Part shown: in pieces, positions 13,347 through 20,653 of the stretch
Layout of the letters: the number at the start of each line of letters is the position of its first letter
How positions within the stretch are numbered: position 1 is the first letter of the stretch
Virus record (IMG/VR): IMGVR_UViG_3300037883_000231
Span: 1-24,450 of that record
Direction: 5' to 3' (one strand)
Length of the DNA: 24,450 nt
DNA from: a virus
Program-made: the position numbers and the translations under genes
The notes under the pieces: model-generated
What the model saw: the letters and a program-made list of their open reading frames with translations, nothing else
Database searches by the model: none
Told to the model about the DNA's origin: nothing

Positions 13347-14375
13347 ATGTTCACGATGCCTGGGGTCCGTGCGTTTTCGCTCGCGGCGGGCCGAGACATC
13401 CAGCGTGTTTCATGCGATGCCGACGGCGTGTTCGTCGGGGACGTTCCGCTCCTAAGGCGCCGCGCCGCGTCGCACGGTGACGAACAATGGAATGTTCGTC
13501 CACTCGCTGACCTGAACGACGAGTTGTCCGCCCTCTATCGGCTGCCAATAGATATCGCTGCAAAGGCTCGTGCATTGGGATTGATCGCGAACGCGCTGAG
13601 CCGCGGCGATCTCGCAACGGCGGCCATTGTTACGGTGCAGATGCAGTTTCCCGATCCACCGCCGCTGATAAAGACTGAGGAAGCCACTAACGCGCTGATG
13701 CGACGCGCCTTGGAGTTATATCGCAGTCACCTATTGAAAGCCGATCCTGACTGGGAAGCCAGGCATCCGCGCACCGGAACCCCGCCCAATCCTGGCTGGT
13801 TCGCGCCGGTGCCGCGAGAGCCGAAGCCGCCGATTGCTGGTCCGGGTCGACCAGGTTGGCCTCTGCCACACGTTAATCAAGCGGCGCGAGTCCATACTCG
13901 CTCAATCGCGCAACTCGCCGCGAGAACGTTCATTGGGCGTCTGTTCGGCGGTCTGATACGAAATCGGCAAATCAAAGTATTCCTGGCTGTTTTCACGCCG
14001 ACAGAACTTAATCAAGGCGAGGACCGTCTAACCGCGCAATTGAAGTCCGCCTCCGACGCGCCGAAAACGCTCGAAGAGCTCCAGCAAAGACCAACGCAAA
14101 ATATTCTCGGTTACGTGCAGCATCATATTGTCGAGCAACACGACGACAACGTCAGGAAAAAGGAGATCGAAAAATTCGGCAGTGCGCGAATCGACGATCC
14201 CAGCAATTTGGTTTGGGTGCCGTATTTCCCGCATTTGGAAATCAGCGCCGAATATAGTGGCGTGCCTGACAATGATGGAGGTCCGACGCTCCGTGAAAGA
14301 GCAAAAAAACACGACTTTGAAGAACAGCGGCGGTTCGGCTTGGATATGCTGCGCGAGCGTGGAGTTCTCAAATGA
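13347..14375 (+). CDS. Second-locus toxin, different N-terminus, HNH-type end
   Basis: This 342-residue protein has another N-terminal domain (MFTMPGVRAFSLAAGRD, DADGVFVGDVPLLRR, LSALYRLPIDIAAKARAL, LATAAIVTVQMQFPDPPPL), a layout I associate with Rhizobiales proteins of variable C-terminus. A linker HPRTGTPPNPGWFAPVP at about 140-156 leads to a helical, perhaps membrane-seeking stretch (190-215), then APKTLEELQQRP and GYVQHHIVEQ at 255-264, with FGLDMLRERGVLK at the end. The GYxxHHxVEQ domain is the same broad type as in the capsid-linked toxins. GCGGAG precedes the ATG. The stop overlaps the next gene as ATGA. A nuclease toxin with its own promoter, inserted between two virion genes, is likely. 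Confidence 0.7.
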   Translation: MFTMPGVRAFSLAAGRDIQRVSCDADGVFVGDVPLLRRRAASHGDEQWNVRPLADLNDELSALYRLPIDIAAKARALGLIANALSRGDLATAAIVTVQMQFPDPPPLIKTEEATNALMRRALELYRSHLLKADPDWEARHPRTGTPPNPGWFAPVPREPKPPIAGPGRPGWPLPHVNQAARVHTRSIAQLAARTFIGRLFGGLIRNRQIKVFLAVFTPTELNQGEDRLTAQLKSASDAPKTLEELQQRPTQNILGYVQHHIVEQHDDNVRKKEIEKFGSARIDDPSNLVWVPYFPHLEISAEYSGVPDNDGGPTLRERAKKHDFEEQRRFGLDMLRERGVLK

Positions 14376-15127
14376 GTTTTGATTACGCGTCATCATCGAC
14401 CGATGATCTGGTGCAAAAATTCGCAGATTTGGAGAAACAGATCGGCCGCATGTCCCCCTCCGGTGATGAGGCGGCAGACGAGACAAAGATTGGCGGCTTG
14501 TTCGACGACCTGCAGGCGGTCATAACCGAGCTGCTCAAGCGAAAACCTACCGACAAACTGCAGGGATTGTTTTTTCATGAGGATGCGGACGTTCGCAACT
14601 GGGCTGGCATCTACCTTCATCGCGTCAACCCGGAGGTGGCGCATGCCGCCGCCACAAGCGCGATATATGGCCTCACGACGCAGGAGGTGTTGGCGTTGTG
14701 CGATCGTATCCGCCGCGGGCCGCCGGCAACGCCGACTTTGCAGGAAATGACCGTTCCACAGCTCTTGGCTCGCTATATCGACGCCTGCGAGCGCTGCTAT
14801 GGCACGAAACGTTTCCTCGACGACGAAGAGACCGGCGGTCCGAATGTGAAGGGATACAACAAGGCGTCCGGCGAGATTTATCGTGTCGCAAAAGAGTTGA
14901 ACGATCGCGGCCAGCTTGCCGCTTTGGTGCCGCTCATGGACCATCCGCTGATCACAGTGCGCCAAAAGGCCGGCATGCATTGCCTGGACATTGCGAGTGA
15001 AAAAGCCGTGGCGACGTTGGAGGCCATCAATGCGAACAAAGAACGGAACGACGTTCAGGAATCTGGTGAAGCGTATATGATGTTATTTTTTTGGCGCAAA
15101 GGGGACTATCATCCGTTTGACGAATAG
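14372..15127 (+). CDS. Tandem DUF2019-like immunity protein
   Basis: A 251-residue protein, twice the size of the other DUF2019 proteins. Residues about 8-105 hold a diverged unit (DDLVQKFADLEKQIG, DDLQAVITELLKRKP, HEDADVRNWAGIYLHRVNPE). Residues about 125-250 hold a second (MTVPQLLARYIDACERCYG, GEIYRVAKELNDRG, ALVPLMDHPLITVRQKAGMH, EKAVATLEAINANKE). So two DUF2019-like units are fused. It begins in the ATGA overlap with the toxin. Immunity is inferred by analogy with the single-domain pairs. Confidence 0.7.
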   Translation: MSFDYASSSTDDLVQKFADLEKQIGRMSPSGDEAADETKIGGLFDDLQAVITELLKRKPTDKLQGLFFHEDADVRNWAGIYLHRVNPEVAHAAATSAIYGLTTQEVLALCDRIRRGPPATPTLQEMTVPQLLARYIDACERCYGTKRFLDDEETGGPNVKGYNKASGEIYRVAKELNDRGQLAALVPLMDHPLITVRQKAGMHCLDIASEKAVATLEAINANKERNDVQESGEAYMMLFFWRKGDYHPFDE

Positions 15128-15144
15128 CTCATGTCGCCTCTTCC

Positions 15145-15157
15145 AAGGAGGTGATCC
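15145..15157 (+). promoter_or_regulatory. Perfect 13-base Shine-Dalgarno match
   Basis: AAGGAGGTGATCC is the full complement of the 16S rRNA 3' end (GGATCACCTCCTT). GGAGG ends nine bases before an ATG at 15161, whose frame is only ATG CGG TAA. No other gene in the window has a comparable site. It may be the ribosome site of a gene lost or displaced by insertion of the toxin locus, or may drive a minigene. Confidence 0.6.
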
Positions 15158-15288
15158 GGTATGCGGTAATTGGAGCCGGCGGCAAGCGCCTTCTTGCCGA
15201 TATTGGTCGTCCTGATGATTGCGGCAGGCCGGGTAATTGCCGCAAACGGATCGGCGACAGTCTTCATCTCGAATCGAACGAAAGATAG
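15151..15288 (+). CDS. Doubtful 45-residue ORF before tail terminator
   Basis: From GTG at 15151 a frame reads VIRYAVIGAGGKRLLADIG and continues Cys- and Arg-rich to TAG, three bases before the next ATG. The GTG lies inside the strong Shine-Dalgarno, so it cannot use that site. It could be the end of an older small virion gene. I do not recognise it. Confidence 0.25.
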   Translation: MIRYAVIGAGGKRLLADIGRPDDCGRPGNCRKRIGDSLHLESNER

Positions 15289-15291
15289 CGC

Positions 15292-15738
15292 ATGACCACG
15301 GTCACCCGCGAACAGATTTCTGTTGCCTTCTTCAACCTCATCAAAAGCGCGGCGAGTTTCACCGCGACGAGCCGGCGCTTTGTGCATTGGGATCAGGTCA
15401 ACGAGACGCAGATGCCGTTTCTGACCATGCTCAAGACCGGCGAGGTGCGTGGCCGGCAGAACGAGGGGCTGCCGACATTGACCATCAATGCCCATGTGTT
15501 CGTCTATCTCTCGGCCGGGATGGATCCGGAAGATACGCCGGATACCGCCATGAATGCGCTGCTTGATGCCGTCGACGCCGCGGTCGTTCCGAGCGGTGCC
15601 GATGTAATGAACGGCAATAAGCAAACCCTCGGCGGGCTCGTCGCTCATTGCTATCCGTTCGGTCCGGTATTCATCGATACCGGCGACGTCGACGGCAAGG
15701 CGGTCGCCGCGATTCCGTTCCAGATTTTGGTGCCGTAA
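15292..15738 (+). CDS. Tail terminator / tail completion protein
   Basis: A 148-residue protein of the kind that caps the tail tube in siphophages. The features are a helical start (TREQISVAFFNLIKSAASF), a WDQVNETQMPFLTMLKTGE segment, a beta strand THxxxFVYL-like part (LTINAHVFVYLSAGMD), a helix TPDTAMNALLDAVDAAV and an end QTLGGLVAHCYPFGPVFIDT. The order before the tail tube gene supports the call. The start follows GAAAGATAGC at 15292. Confidence 0.7.
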   Translation: MTTVTREQISVAFFNLIKSAASFTATSRRFVHWDQVNETQMPFLTMLKTGEVRGRQNEGLPTLTINAHVFVYLSAGMDPEDTPDTAMNALLDAVDAAVVPSGADVMNGNKQTLGGLVAHCYPFGPVFIDTGDVDGKAVAAIPFQILVP

Positions 15739-15750
15739 CCGACACCGCAA

Positions 15751-15823
15751 ATGGCGAGTGGCGAAAAGCGTGTAGGGCAGGGGTTTTGTCCTCCCAAGCG
15801 CTGTTCGCCATTCGCTTTTCGCC
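15751..15823. repeat. Inverted repeat between tail terminator and tube genes
   Basis: GGCGAAAAGCG at 15760-15770 and CGCTTTTCGCC at 15813-15823 form a perfect 11-bp inverted repeat with a loop of 42 bases. Neighbouring units (ATGGCGAGTGGCG, TTCGCCATTCGC) repeat the same short motif. Such degenerate palindromes are dispersed in rhizobial genomes. It could also stabilise or separate the mRNA of the abundant tail tube protein. Confidence 0.6.
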
Positions 15824-15861
15824 CATCCCCATTCCCAAAACTCTGACCAGGAGACACATCC

Positions 15862-16602
15862 ATGACCCAATACGCCTTCGGCTCAGGCACGCTGATCGGC
15901 AAGCGCACCGACGTCGCCAATACGCCGCCCGCGCTGCTCGGCACGCTGGAATCGGTTTCGCTCGATTTCGACCGCAAGGTCGAGTTCCTGCTCGGCCAAT
16001 ACAACATGCCGGTCGCGGCCGGCGGCGGCGAGTTCAAGATCGCCGGCAAGGCGAAATACGCACGCCTGCAGGCGAACCAGATCAACAATCTGTTCCTCGG
16101 TCAGACCTTGACGGCCAACAGCATGCTGGAAATGACCACGGGCGAGACCGACACCGTCGCTTCGGGCGCCGTGACTGTCGTCAATAGCGCCACCTTCGTC
16201 GAGGATTACGGCGTGTTCTACGCCTCGAGCGGGGCACAGCTTGCCCCGGTGGCATCGTCGCCGGCGCAGGGCCAATACAGCGTGGCGAGCGGCGTCTACA
16301 GCTTCAATACCGCCGACAACACCGCCGCGGTCCTGATCTATTATACTTATACCGTCTCCTCCGGGAATAAGATCAGCCTCGCCAACCAGCTCACCGGCCC
16401 GATGCCGACGTTCGAAATCTCGCTGAAGGAAACCTTCAACTATTTCGGCGTTGCCAAGGATTTGGTGGTGAAGCTCAACGCCTGCGTCTCGCCAAAGCTG
16501 TCGCTGCCGTTCGCCAACCAGAAATTCACCGTCGCCGAGTTCGATTTCCAGGCGATCGCGGACGCGTCGAACAATATCGGCACCATCAGCCTCAGCGAAT
16601 AG
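15862..16602 (+). CDS. Major tail tube protein
   Basis: A 246-residue protein. TPPALLGTLESVSLDFDRKV near 21-40, then KIAGKAKYARLQANQINNLF and GQTLTANSMLEMTTGE, match tail tube proteins of siphophages; MPTFEISLKETFNYFG and SLPFANQKFTVAEFDFQAIA belong to its second part. Residues about 114-163 (GVFYASSGAQLAPVASSPAQ, GQYSVASGVYSFNTADNTAA) form an inserted module shared with the connector at 11964. A strong AGGAG site precedes the ATG, fitting high expression. Position before the tail chaperone and tape measure supports the call. Confidence 0.78.
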   Translation: MTQYAFGSGTLIGKRTDVANTPPALLGTLESVSLDFDRKVEFLLGQYNMPVAAGGGEFKIAGKAKYARLQANQINNLFLGQTLTANSMLEMTTGETDTVASGAVTVVNSATFVEDYGVFYASSGAQLAPVASSPAQGQYSVASGVYSFNTADNTAAVLIYYTYTVSSGNKISLANQLTGPMPTFEISLKETFNYFGVAKDLVVKLNACVSPKLSLPFANQKFTVAEFDFQAIADASNNIGTISLSE

Positions 16603-16613
16603 GGAGATGCAGG

Positions 16614-17006
16614 GTGAGCCTCGAGCGTGACGAATCCATCGATTTGACGACGGCGCGCCAGGTGCGGCTCGGCAGCCAGGATTTTTACGTGGCGCCGCTG
16701 TCGCTGCGGCAAATCCTTGCCATTGCCGACCATGTGCCAAAACTGTCCGGCATCGGCATGGACAATCTGTCCGGCGAGCGGCTTGCGCCGCTGGCCGAGG
16801 TGCTGTGGCATGGCCTGCGCCGGGCCCATCCCCGGCTGACCCACGACGAGTTTTTCGATCTGCCCATCACCATCGCCGAGCTCGTGGCCGCGCTGCCGGT
16901 CGTGATCGAGCAGGCCGGCGGCAGAAAGGTCGACGCCGTGGGGGAAATTTCGGCGACGAGCGCTTTGACGCCTTCGACTGGCGAGCCCTCGTCGCCGACC
17001 TTGTGA
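16614..17006 (+). CDS. Tail assembly chaperone (G-type)
   Basis: A 130-residue protein starting at GTG after an AGGGAG-containing leader. VRLGSQDFYVAPLSLRQILA, then LAEVLWHGLRRAHPRLTHDE and LPITIAELVAALPVVIEQAG, are typical of tail assembly chaperones with a 'cover whole tape measure' role. In most siphophages such a gene ends in a programmed frameshift that joins it to a second part, here at 16941-17203 in the -1 frame. The tail ISATSALTPSTGEPSSPTL of the unshifted form looks like low-complexity overlap coding. Confidence 0.72.
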   Translation: MSLERDESIDLTTARQVRLGSQDFYVAPLSLRQILAIADHVPKLSGIGMDNLSGERLAPLAEVLWHGLRRAHPRLTHDEFFDLPITIAELVAALPVVIEQAGGRKVDAVGEISATSALTPSTGEPSSPTL

Positions 17007-17203
17007 TCGAGCTCAACTGGACGCGCGACCAGGTGTTGGACCAGGTCGACGTGTTCTTTCTCGAAGACCTGCATCGCGCCTGGGCGGATTGTCCGCCGCT
17101 GCGGCGGATGGCGGCGGCCTATCTTGGCATCAAGCCAAAGCAGCAAGCCTCGAAAAACTATCACGATCTGCTCGCGATGTTTCCGGGCGGCACGATCAGG
17201 TGA
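16941..17203 (+). CDS. Tail chaperone frameshift extension (T-type)
   Basis: The -1 frame encodes NFGDERFDAFDWRALVADLV, IELNWTRDQVLDQVDVFFLE, DLHRAWADCPPLRRMAAAYL and ends TIR just before the tape measure gene. No credible start codon with a ribosome site opens it. Its protein-like content shows it is expressed by -1 frameshift from the upstream chaperone. The likely site is the run GTGGGGGAAATTT at 16938-16950: a P-site GGG can slip one base back on the five G bases. The phase does not give the strict X_XXY_YYZ heptamer, so the exact site is uncertain. Confidence 0.65.
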
Positions 17204-17209
17204 GACGCA

Positions 17210-18589
17210 ATGGCTGACAACAATGTTCAGGTCACATTCGGCGCAACGACCGACCAGCTCGTGTCCGGCGTCGCGCGGGTCAAAGACACCATCGCCGGGC
17301 TTGCCGATGGCCTCGACGACATCAATGGCAAGCTTGGCCGCGTCGCCGAGCAGGTCGGCAAAGCTTTCTCGGTGGAGGGGCTGAAGAGCTACGTCGGCTC
17401 GATGGCCGAACTCGCGGCGGTAACCAGTGCAGTCAAGCCGCCTGGCAATGGTGCTGCAATTGCTGCGGACTTCCTTGGCATTCAGCAGGCCGTGCAAAAT
17501 ACCATTGCGGCGTATCAAAAACTGAACGCAACGCCGATCAATGTGAACGCCAGCAATGCGCTCAAAGCGCAGATGGTGCAGTACCAAGAGTCGATCAAAG
17601 TGGCCGACGACGCCTACAGGCTGACGGCCGATAGGCTCGGATCGCAGGTGCGGCTCCACGAGATCTCTTACAGCCAGGAGACGGCGGCGCTGCTCGCGGC
17701 ATTGGAGGTTCGCAAGAACGCCGAGCAGGCAGCGTTTGCCGGCAGGTTGACGCTTTTGCATGCAGGCACTGCCGAATATGAGAGGGTCCTAAAAGAACGA
17801 ACCGCGGCCTACGATAAGTACGTGCTGGAAAAGCAAAAGGTGACCGAGAAGGCCGAGGAGGAAGAAGCAAAGCAGTGGAAGGCTGCGGCCGATCAGATTG
17901 CGGGCGCCTTCAATTCGCAACTGAAGGGCTTGCTGGCCGGCACCACGACATGGGCGCAAGCCATGAAAAACATCAGCGCCGATCTCGTCCTGAAGTTCAT
18001 CGAGGGTCAGGTCAAGCTTACACTCGAATGGCTCGCCAACCAGGCGCGCATTCTCACCGCTCACATCGCCGCCGAAGCCGGGATGACATCGGCTACGACC
18101 ACAGGCGCCGCTTTGCGCTCGGCGGCGGAAGTGGCGTCGGGACAGACCAGCATCCTCGCCGTCATCGCCAACGCGATCAAATCGATTTTTGCGTCCGGCG
18201 GCGAGACCGGTGCGAAGGTCACAGCCGCGGTTGCGGATGAGGCGGGGCCAGCTGCGCCGGCGATTGGCGCTGCTGCTGCGGCGGCGACGATCGCTCCGAA
18301 CTTGAGCCTTGTCGCCAGCGCCGACGTCGGCACCGATTACGTCGTGCGCAGCGGCCTGGCGGTCATTCATCAGGGCGAAAAGATCATTCCGTCGGCGAAG
18401 ACGTCGGGCCCGTTCACCGGCGCCGGCATGGGCAGCACCGTTCACGCCCCGGTCAGCGTCAATATCTCGGCTTTGGATTCGCGCAGCGTCGAACGCTTCT
18501 TCCACGACAACGCCAAACACATGATCCGCGCCATCAACAACGGCATCAAGAGCGGCGCCCATCTCGGGCTGCGCGGCGCGCGGGCATGA
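17210..18589 (+). CDS. Tail tape measure protein (short)
   Basis: A 459-residue protein. It begins MADNNVQVTFGATTDQLVSG, continues with long helices (GLADGLDDINGKLGRVAEQV, VLEKQKVTEKAEEEEAKQWK), a hydrophobic Ala-rich section around 335-365 and the typical end GTDYVVRSGLAVIHQGEKII. That C-terminal VHxGE-like signature and the position after the chaperone identify the tape measure. The length implies a rather short tail, about 70 nm if the usual 0.15 nm per residue applies. No lytic domain is visible. Confidence 0.75.
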   Translation: MADNNVQVTFGATTDQLVSGVARVKDTIAGLADGLDDINGKLGRVAEQVGKAFSVEGLKSYVGSMAELAAVTSAVKPPGNGAAIAADFLGIQQAVQNTIAAYQKLNATPINVNASNALKAQMVQYQESIKVADDAYRLTADRLGSQVRLHEISYSQETAALLAALEVRKNAEQAAFAGRLTLLHAGTAEYERVLKERTAAYDKYVLEKQKVTEKAEEEEAKQWKAAADQIAGAFNSQLKGLLAGTTTWAQAMKNISADLVLKFIEGQVKLTLEWLANQARILTAHIAAEAGMTSATTTGAALRSAAEVASGQTSILAVIANAIKSIFASGGETGAKVTAAVADEAGPAAPAIGAAAAAATIAPNLSLVASADVGTDYVVRSGLAVIHQGEKIIPSAKTSGPFTGAGMGSTVHAPVSVNISALDSRSVERFFHDNAKHMIRAINNGIKSGAHLGLRGARA

Positions 18590-18604
18590 CGGGAGCGAAA
18601 CACC

Positions 18605-19225
18605 ATGACCACGCCACCTTCGCTGCCGACATTGCCGGGGCTGGCATGGTCGCGCCGTAAGAAGCCCGCGTTCAATACCCGCATCGCCTCGCATGCGTCG
18701 GGCCGCGAGGTGCGCGTCGCGCTGATGAATTATCCGCTCTACGAGTTCGAGGCGACCTATGGTCTCACCTCGTCGACGAGCGGATTTGCCGGGCTCGGCG
18801 CGTCGAGCCTGCAAAACCTGATGGGTTTTTTCCTGCAGCTGCAGGGCCAGTTCGGCACGTTTCTCTATACCGATCCGGACGACAATTCCGTGTCCAGCCA
18901 GGGCATCGGCGTCGGCGACGGCACGACGACGGCCTTCACCTTCGTTCGCGCGCTTGGCGGCTTCGCCGAGCCGGTCGGCTGGGTCACCGCGGTCTCGCAT
19001 GTCTATCTCAATGGCACGCCGCAATCGGGCGGGAGCTATAGCCTGACGGCGCCGAACACGCTGACCTTCACGGCGCCGCCCGGCGCCGGCGTCGTGGTGT
19101 CCGCCGACTTCGCGTTCGCCTTCCAGTGCCGGTTCATCGACGACCAGATGGAATTCGAGGAGTTCATGTCGAACCTGTGGAAGCTCCAAAGCATGAAATT
19201 CCGCAGCGTGAAGAGCGGGCAGTGA
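18605..19225 (+). CDS. Distal tail protein, DUF2460 (GTA gp12-like)
   Basis: A 206-residue protein with the DUF2460 layout: LPGLAWSRRKKPAFNTRIAS, REVRVALMNYPLYEFEATYG, then FFLQLQGQFGTFLYTDPDDN, GDGTTTAFTFVRALGGFAEP and FAFQCRFIDDQMEFEEFMSN. This family is the distal tail protein in the alphaproteobacterial gene transfer agent and related phages. It forms the ring between tube and hub. The next three genes follow the GTA order. Confidence 0.85.
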   Translation: MTTPPSLPTLPGLAWSRRKKPAFNTRIASHASGREVRVALMNYPLYEFEATYGLTSSTSGFAGLGASSLQNLMGFFLQLQGQFGTFLYTDPDDNSVSSQGIGVGDGTTTAFTFVRALGGFAEPVGWVTAVSHVYLNGTPQSGGSYSLTAPNTLTFTAPPGAGVVVSADFAFAFQCRFIDDQMEFEEFMSNLWKLQSMKFRSVKSGQ

Positions 19226-19226
19226 G

Positions 19227-20102
19227 ATGAAGCCCGCGCCAACTGCGCTGATCTCGTATCTCAACGCGGCGCGCGCCAGCCCGGATGCGCAGTTGTTGAT
19301 GGCGGACGCCTTTTTGTTCGCGCTGCAAGGCGGCGCAACGCTCGCCTATACCAATATCGACGTGACCTTCACCTATGCGGGCGTCACCTATCTGGCGAAT
19401 TCCATCCTGGTCGATGGCCTCAAATACAAGGCCGCAGTCGGGCTCGAGGCCGACCAGCAGCAGATCACCGTTGCGGCGCGCCCGACCGACACCATTGCCG
19501 GTGGCGCGCCGTTTCTGCAGGCATTGCGCGACGGGTCGTTCGACGGTTGTGAGATCGTCCGCTATCGGGTGTTTTTCTCCGACCGGCTGGGCGGCACGGC
19601 GATCGGCGCCGCAATGCTGTTCAAGGGTCGGCTCGGCAATATCGATGAGATCGGCCGTACTTCGGCCAAGCTGACTGTCAATTCCGATCTGGTGCTGCTC
19701 GACATCGACATGCCGCGCAATATGTACCAGCCGACCTGCCTGCATACGCTTTACGATCCGGGCTGCACGCTTCACAAGTCTGATTTTCAAGCCAATGGCA
19801 CGGTCGGTGCCGGATCGACGGCCTCGATCATCTATTGGTCCGGCGCTAATGCCAACTTTGCGCAGGGAACGATCACATTCACGTCCGGCGTTCTCACCGG
19901 CGTGACGGCGACGGTCGGCTCGGTGGCGAACGGTTCTTCATTGAACCTCATCAATCCGCTGCAAAGCGTACCGGCGCCCGGCGACGGTTTCACGGTGTTT
20001 TTCGGCTGCGATCACACGCTGCCGACGTGTCAGGCGAAGTTCAACAATCTGGCCAATTTCCGCGGCTTTCCCTACGTGCCGCCGCCGCAGATGGCGATAT
20101 AG
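19227..20102 (+). CDS. Tail hub protein, DUF2163 (GTA gp13-like)
   Basis: A 291-residue protein of the DUF2163 type: MADAFLFALQGGATLAYTNI, VDGLKYKAAVGLEADQQQIT and FLQALRDGSFDGCEIVRYRV. Four conserved-looking cysteines, C171, C180, C261 and C268 (TCLHTLYDPGCTLHK and FGCDHTLPTCQAKFNN), could hold the iron-sulfur cluster reported for the homologous GTA hub protein. It starts two bases after the DUF2460 stop and precedes the NlpC/P60 gene, as in GTA clusters. Confidence 0.82.
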   Translation: MKPAPTALISYLNAARASPDAQLLMADAFLFALQGGATLAYTNIDVTFTYAGVTYLANSILVDGLKYKAAVGLEADQQQITVAARPTDTIAGGAPFLQALRDGSFDGCEIVRYRVFFSDRLGGTAIGAAMLFKGRLGNIDEIGRTSAKLTVNSDLVLLDIDMPRNMYQPTCLHTLYDPGCTLHKSDFQANGTVGAGSTASIIYWSGANANFAQGTITFTSGVLTGVTATVGSVANGSSLNLINPLQSVPAPGDGFTVFFGCDHTLPTCQAKFNNLANFRGFPYVPPPQMAI

Positions 20103-20105
20103 CAG

Positions 20106-20190
20106 AGGACGGACGACAGATGACTGACGACGGAAGGCAGATGGACAATGATGATCCGTCGTCCGTCGTCTGTCTTCCGTCGTCCGACTC
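20106..20190. repeat. Palindromic repeat at the NlpC/P60 gene start
   Basis: GACGACGGAAG at about 20127 and CTTCCGTCGTC at about 20177 are inverted, and several further GGACGACAG/CTGTCGTCC-like units surround them. The element covers the gap after the DUF2163 gene and the first 20 or so codons of the next gene. It resembles dispersed tetranucleotide-rich palindromes of rhizobial genomes. Confidence 0.6.
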
Positions 20191-20644
20191 GCAGCGCGCG
20201 GCCGTCTTGGCTGAGGCGCGGTCGTGGATCGGCACGCCCTATCACAACTGCGCCGACATCAAGGGTGTCGGCGTCGATTGCGGCATGCTGCTGGTGCGCG
20301 TCTTCGTCGACTTGAAGCTGTGCGCGCCGTTCGATCCGCGGCCTTATCCGGTGGACTGGCATCTGCATCGCAGCGAAGAGCGCTATCTCGGCTTCATCTT
20401 CGATCGCGGCGCCGAAGTGGTGCAGCCGCTGCCCGGCGACGTCATGGTGTTCCGCTATGGCCGCTGCTACTCGCACGGCGGCATCGTCACTGCGGCAAAA
20501 CCGCTTCGCATCGTTCACGCCTATCACCAGGCGGGGATGGTCATCGAGGATGAAGTTTTGCGCAACGCCGTGCTTGCCGATCCGGCGCGTAAGCCGCTTT
20601 TTTTCAGCATCTGGGCCAAAAAGAGCGGCACCAAGAAATCATGA
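20120..20644 (+). CDS. NlpC/P60 peptidase (GTA gp14-like)
   Basis: This 174-residue cell-wall peptidase probably opens the peptidoglycan during infection. AEARSWIGTPYHNCADIKG leads to the catalytic Cys at about 54 (GVDCGMLLVR); LPGDVMVFRYGRCYSHGGIV carries the catalytic His at about 119, and VHAYH follows. Start codons at 20120 and 20141 are possible; neither has a strong ribosome site. The first 25 residues (MTDDGRQMDNDDPSSVVCLP) are encoded by a palindromic repeat and are unlikely to be part of the fold. The real domain starts near QRAAVLAEARSW. Confidence 0.82.
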   Translation: MTDDGRQMDNDDPSSVVCLPSSDSQRAAVLAEARSWIGTPYHNCADIKGVGVDCGMLLVRVFVDLKLCAPFDPRPYPVDWHLHRSEERYLGFIFDRGAEVVQPLPGDVMVFRYGRCYSHGGIVTAAKPLRIVHAYHQAGMVIEDEVLRNAVLADPARKPLFFSIWAKKSGTKKS

Positions 20645-20653
20645 GCGCAGGCC

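Noticed and set aside
15145-15160. Fragment of a 16S rRNA gene
   Set aside because: Only 13 bases match the reverse complement of the 16S end and similarity stops on both sides; a Shine-Dalgarno explains it.
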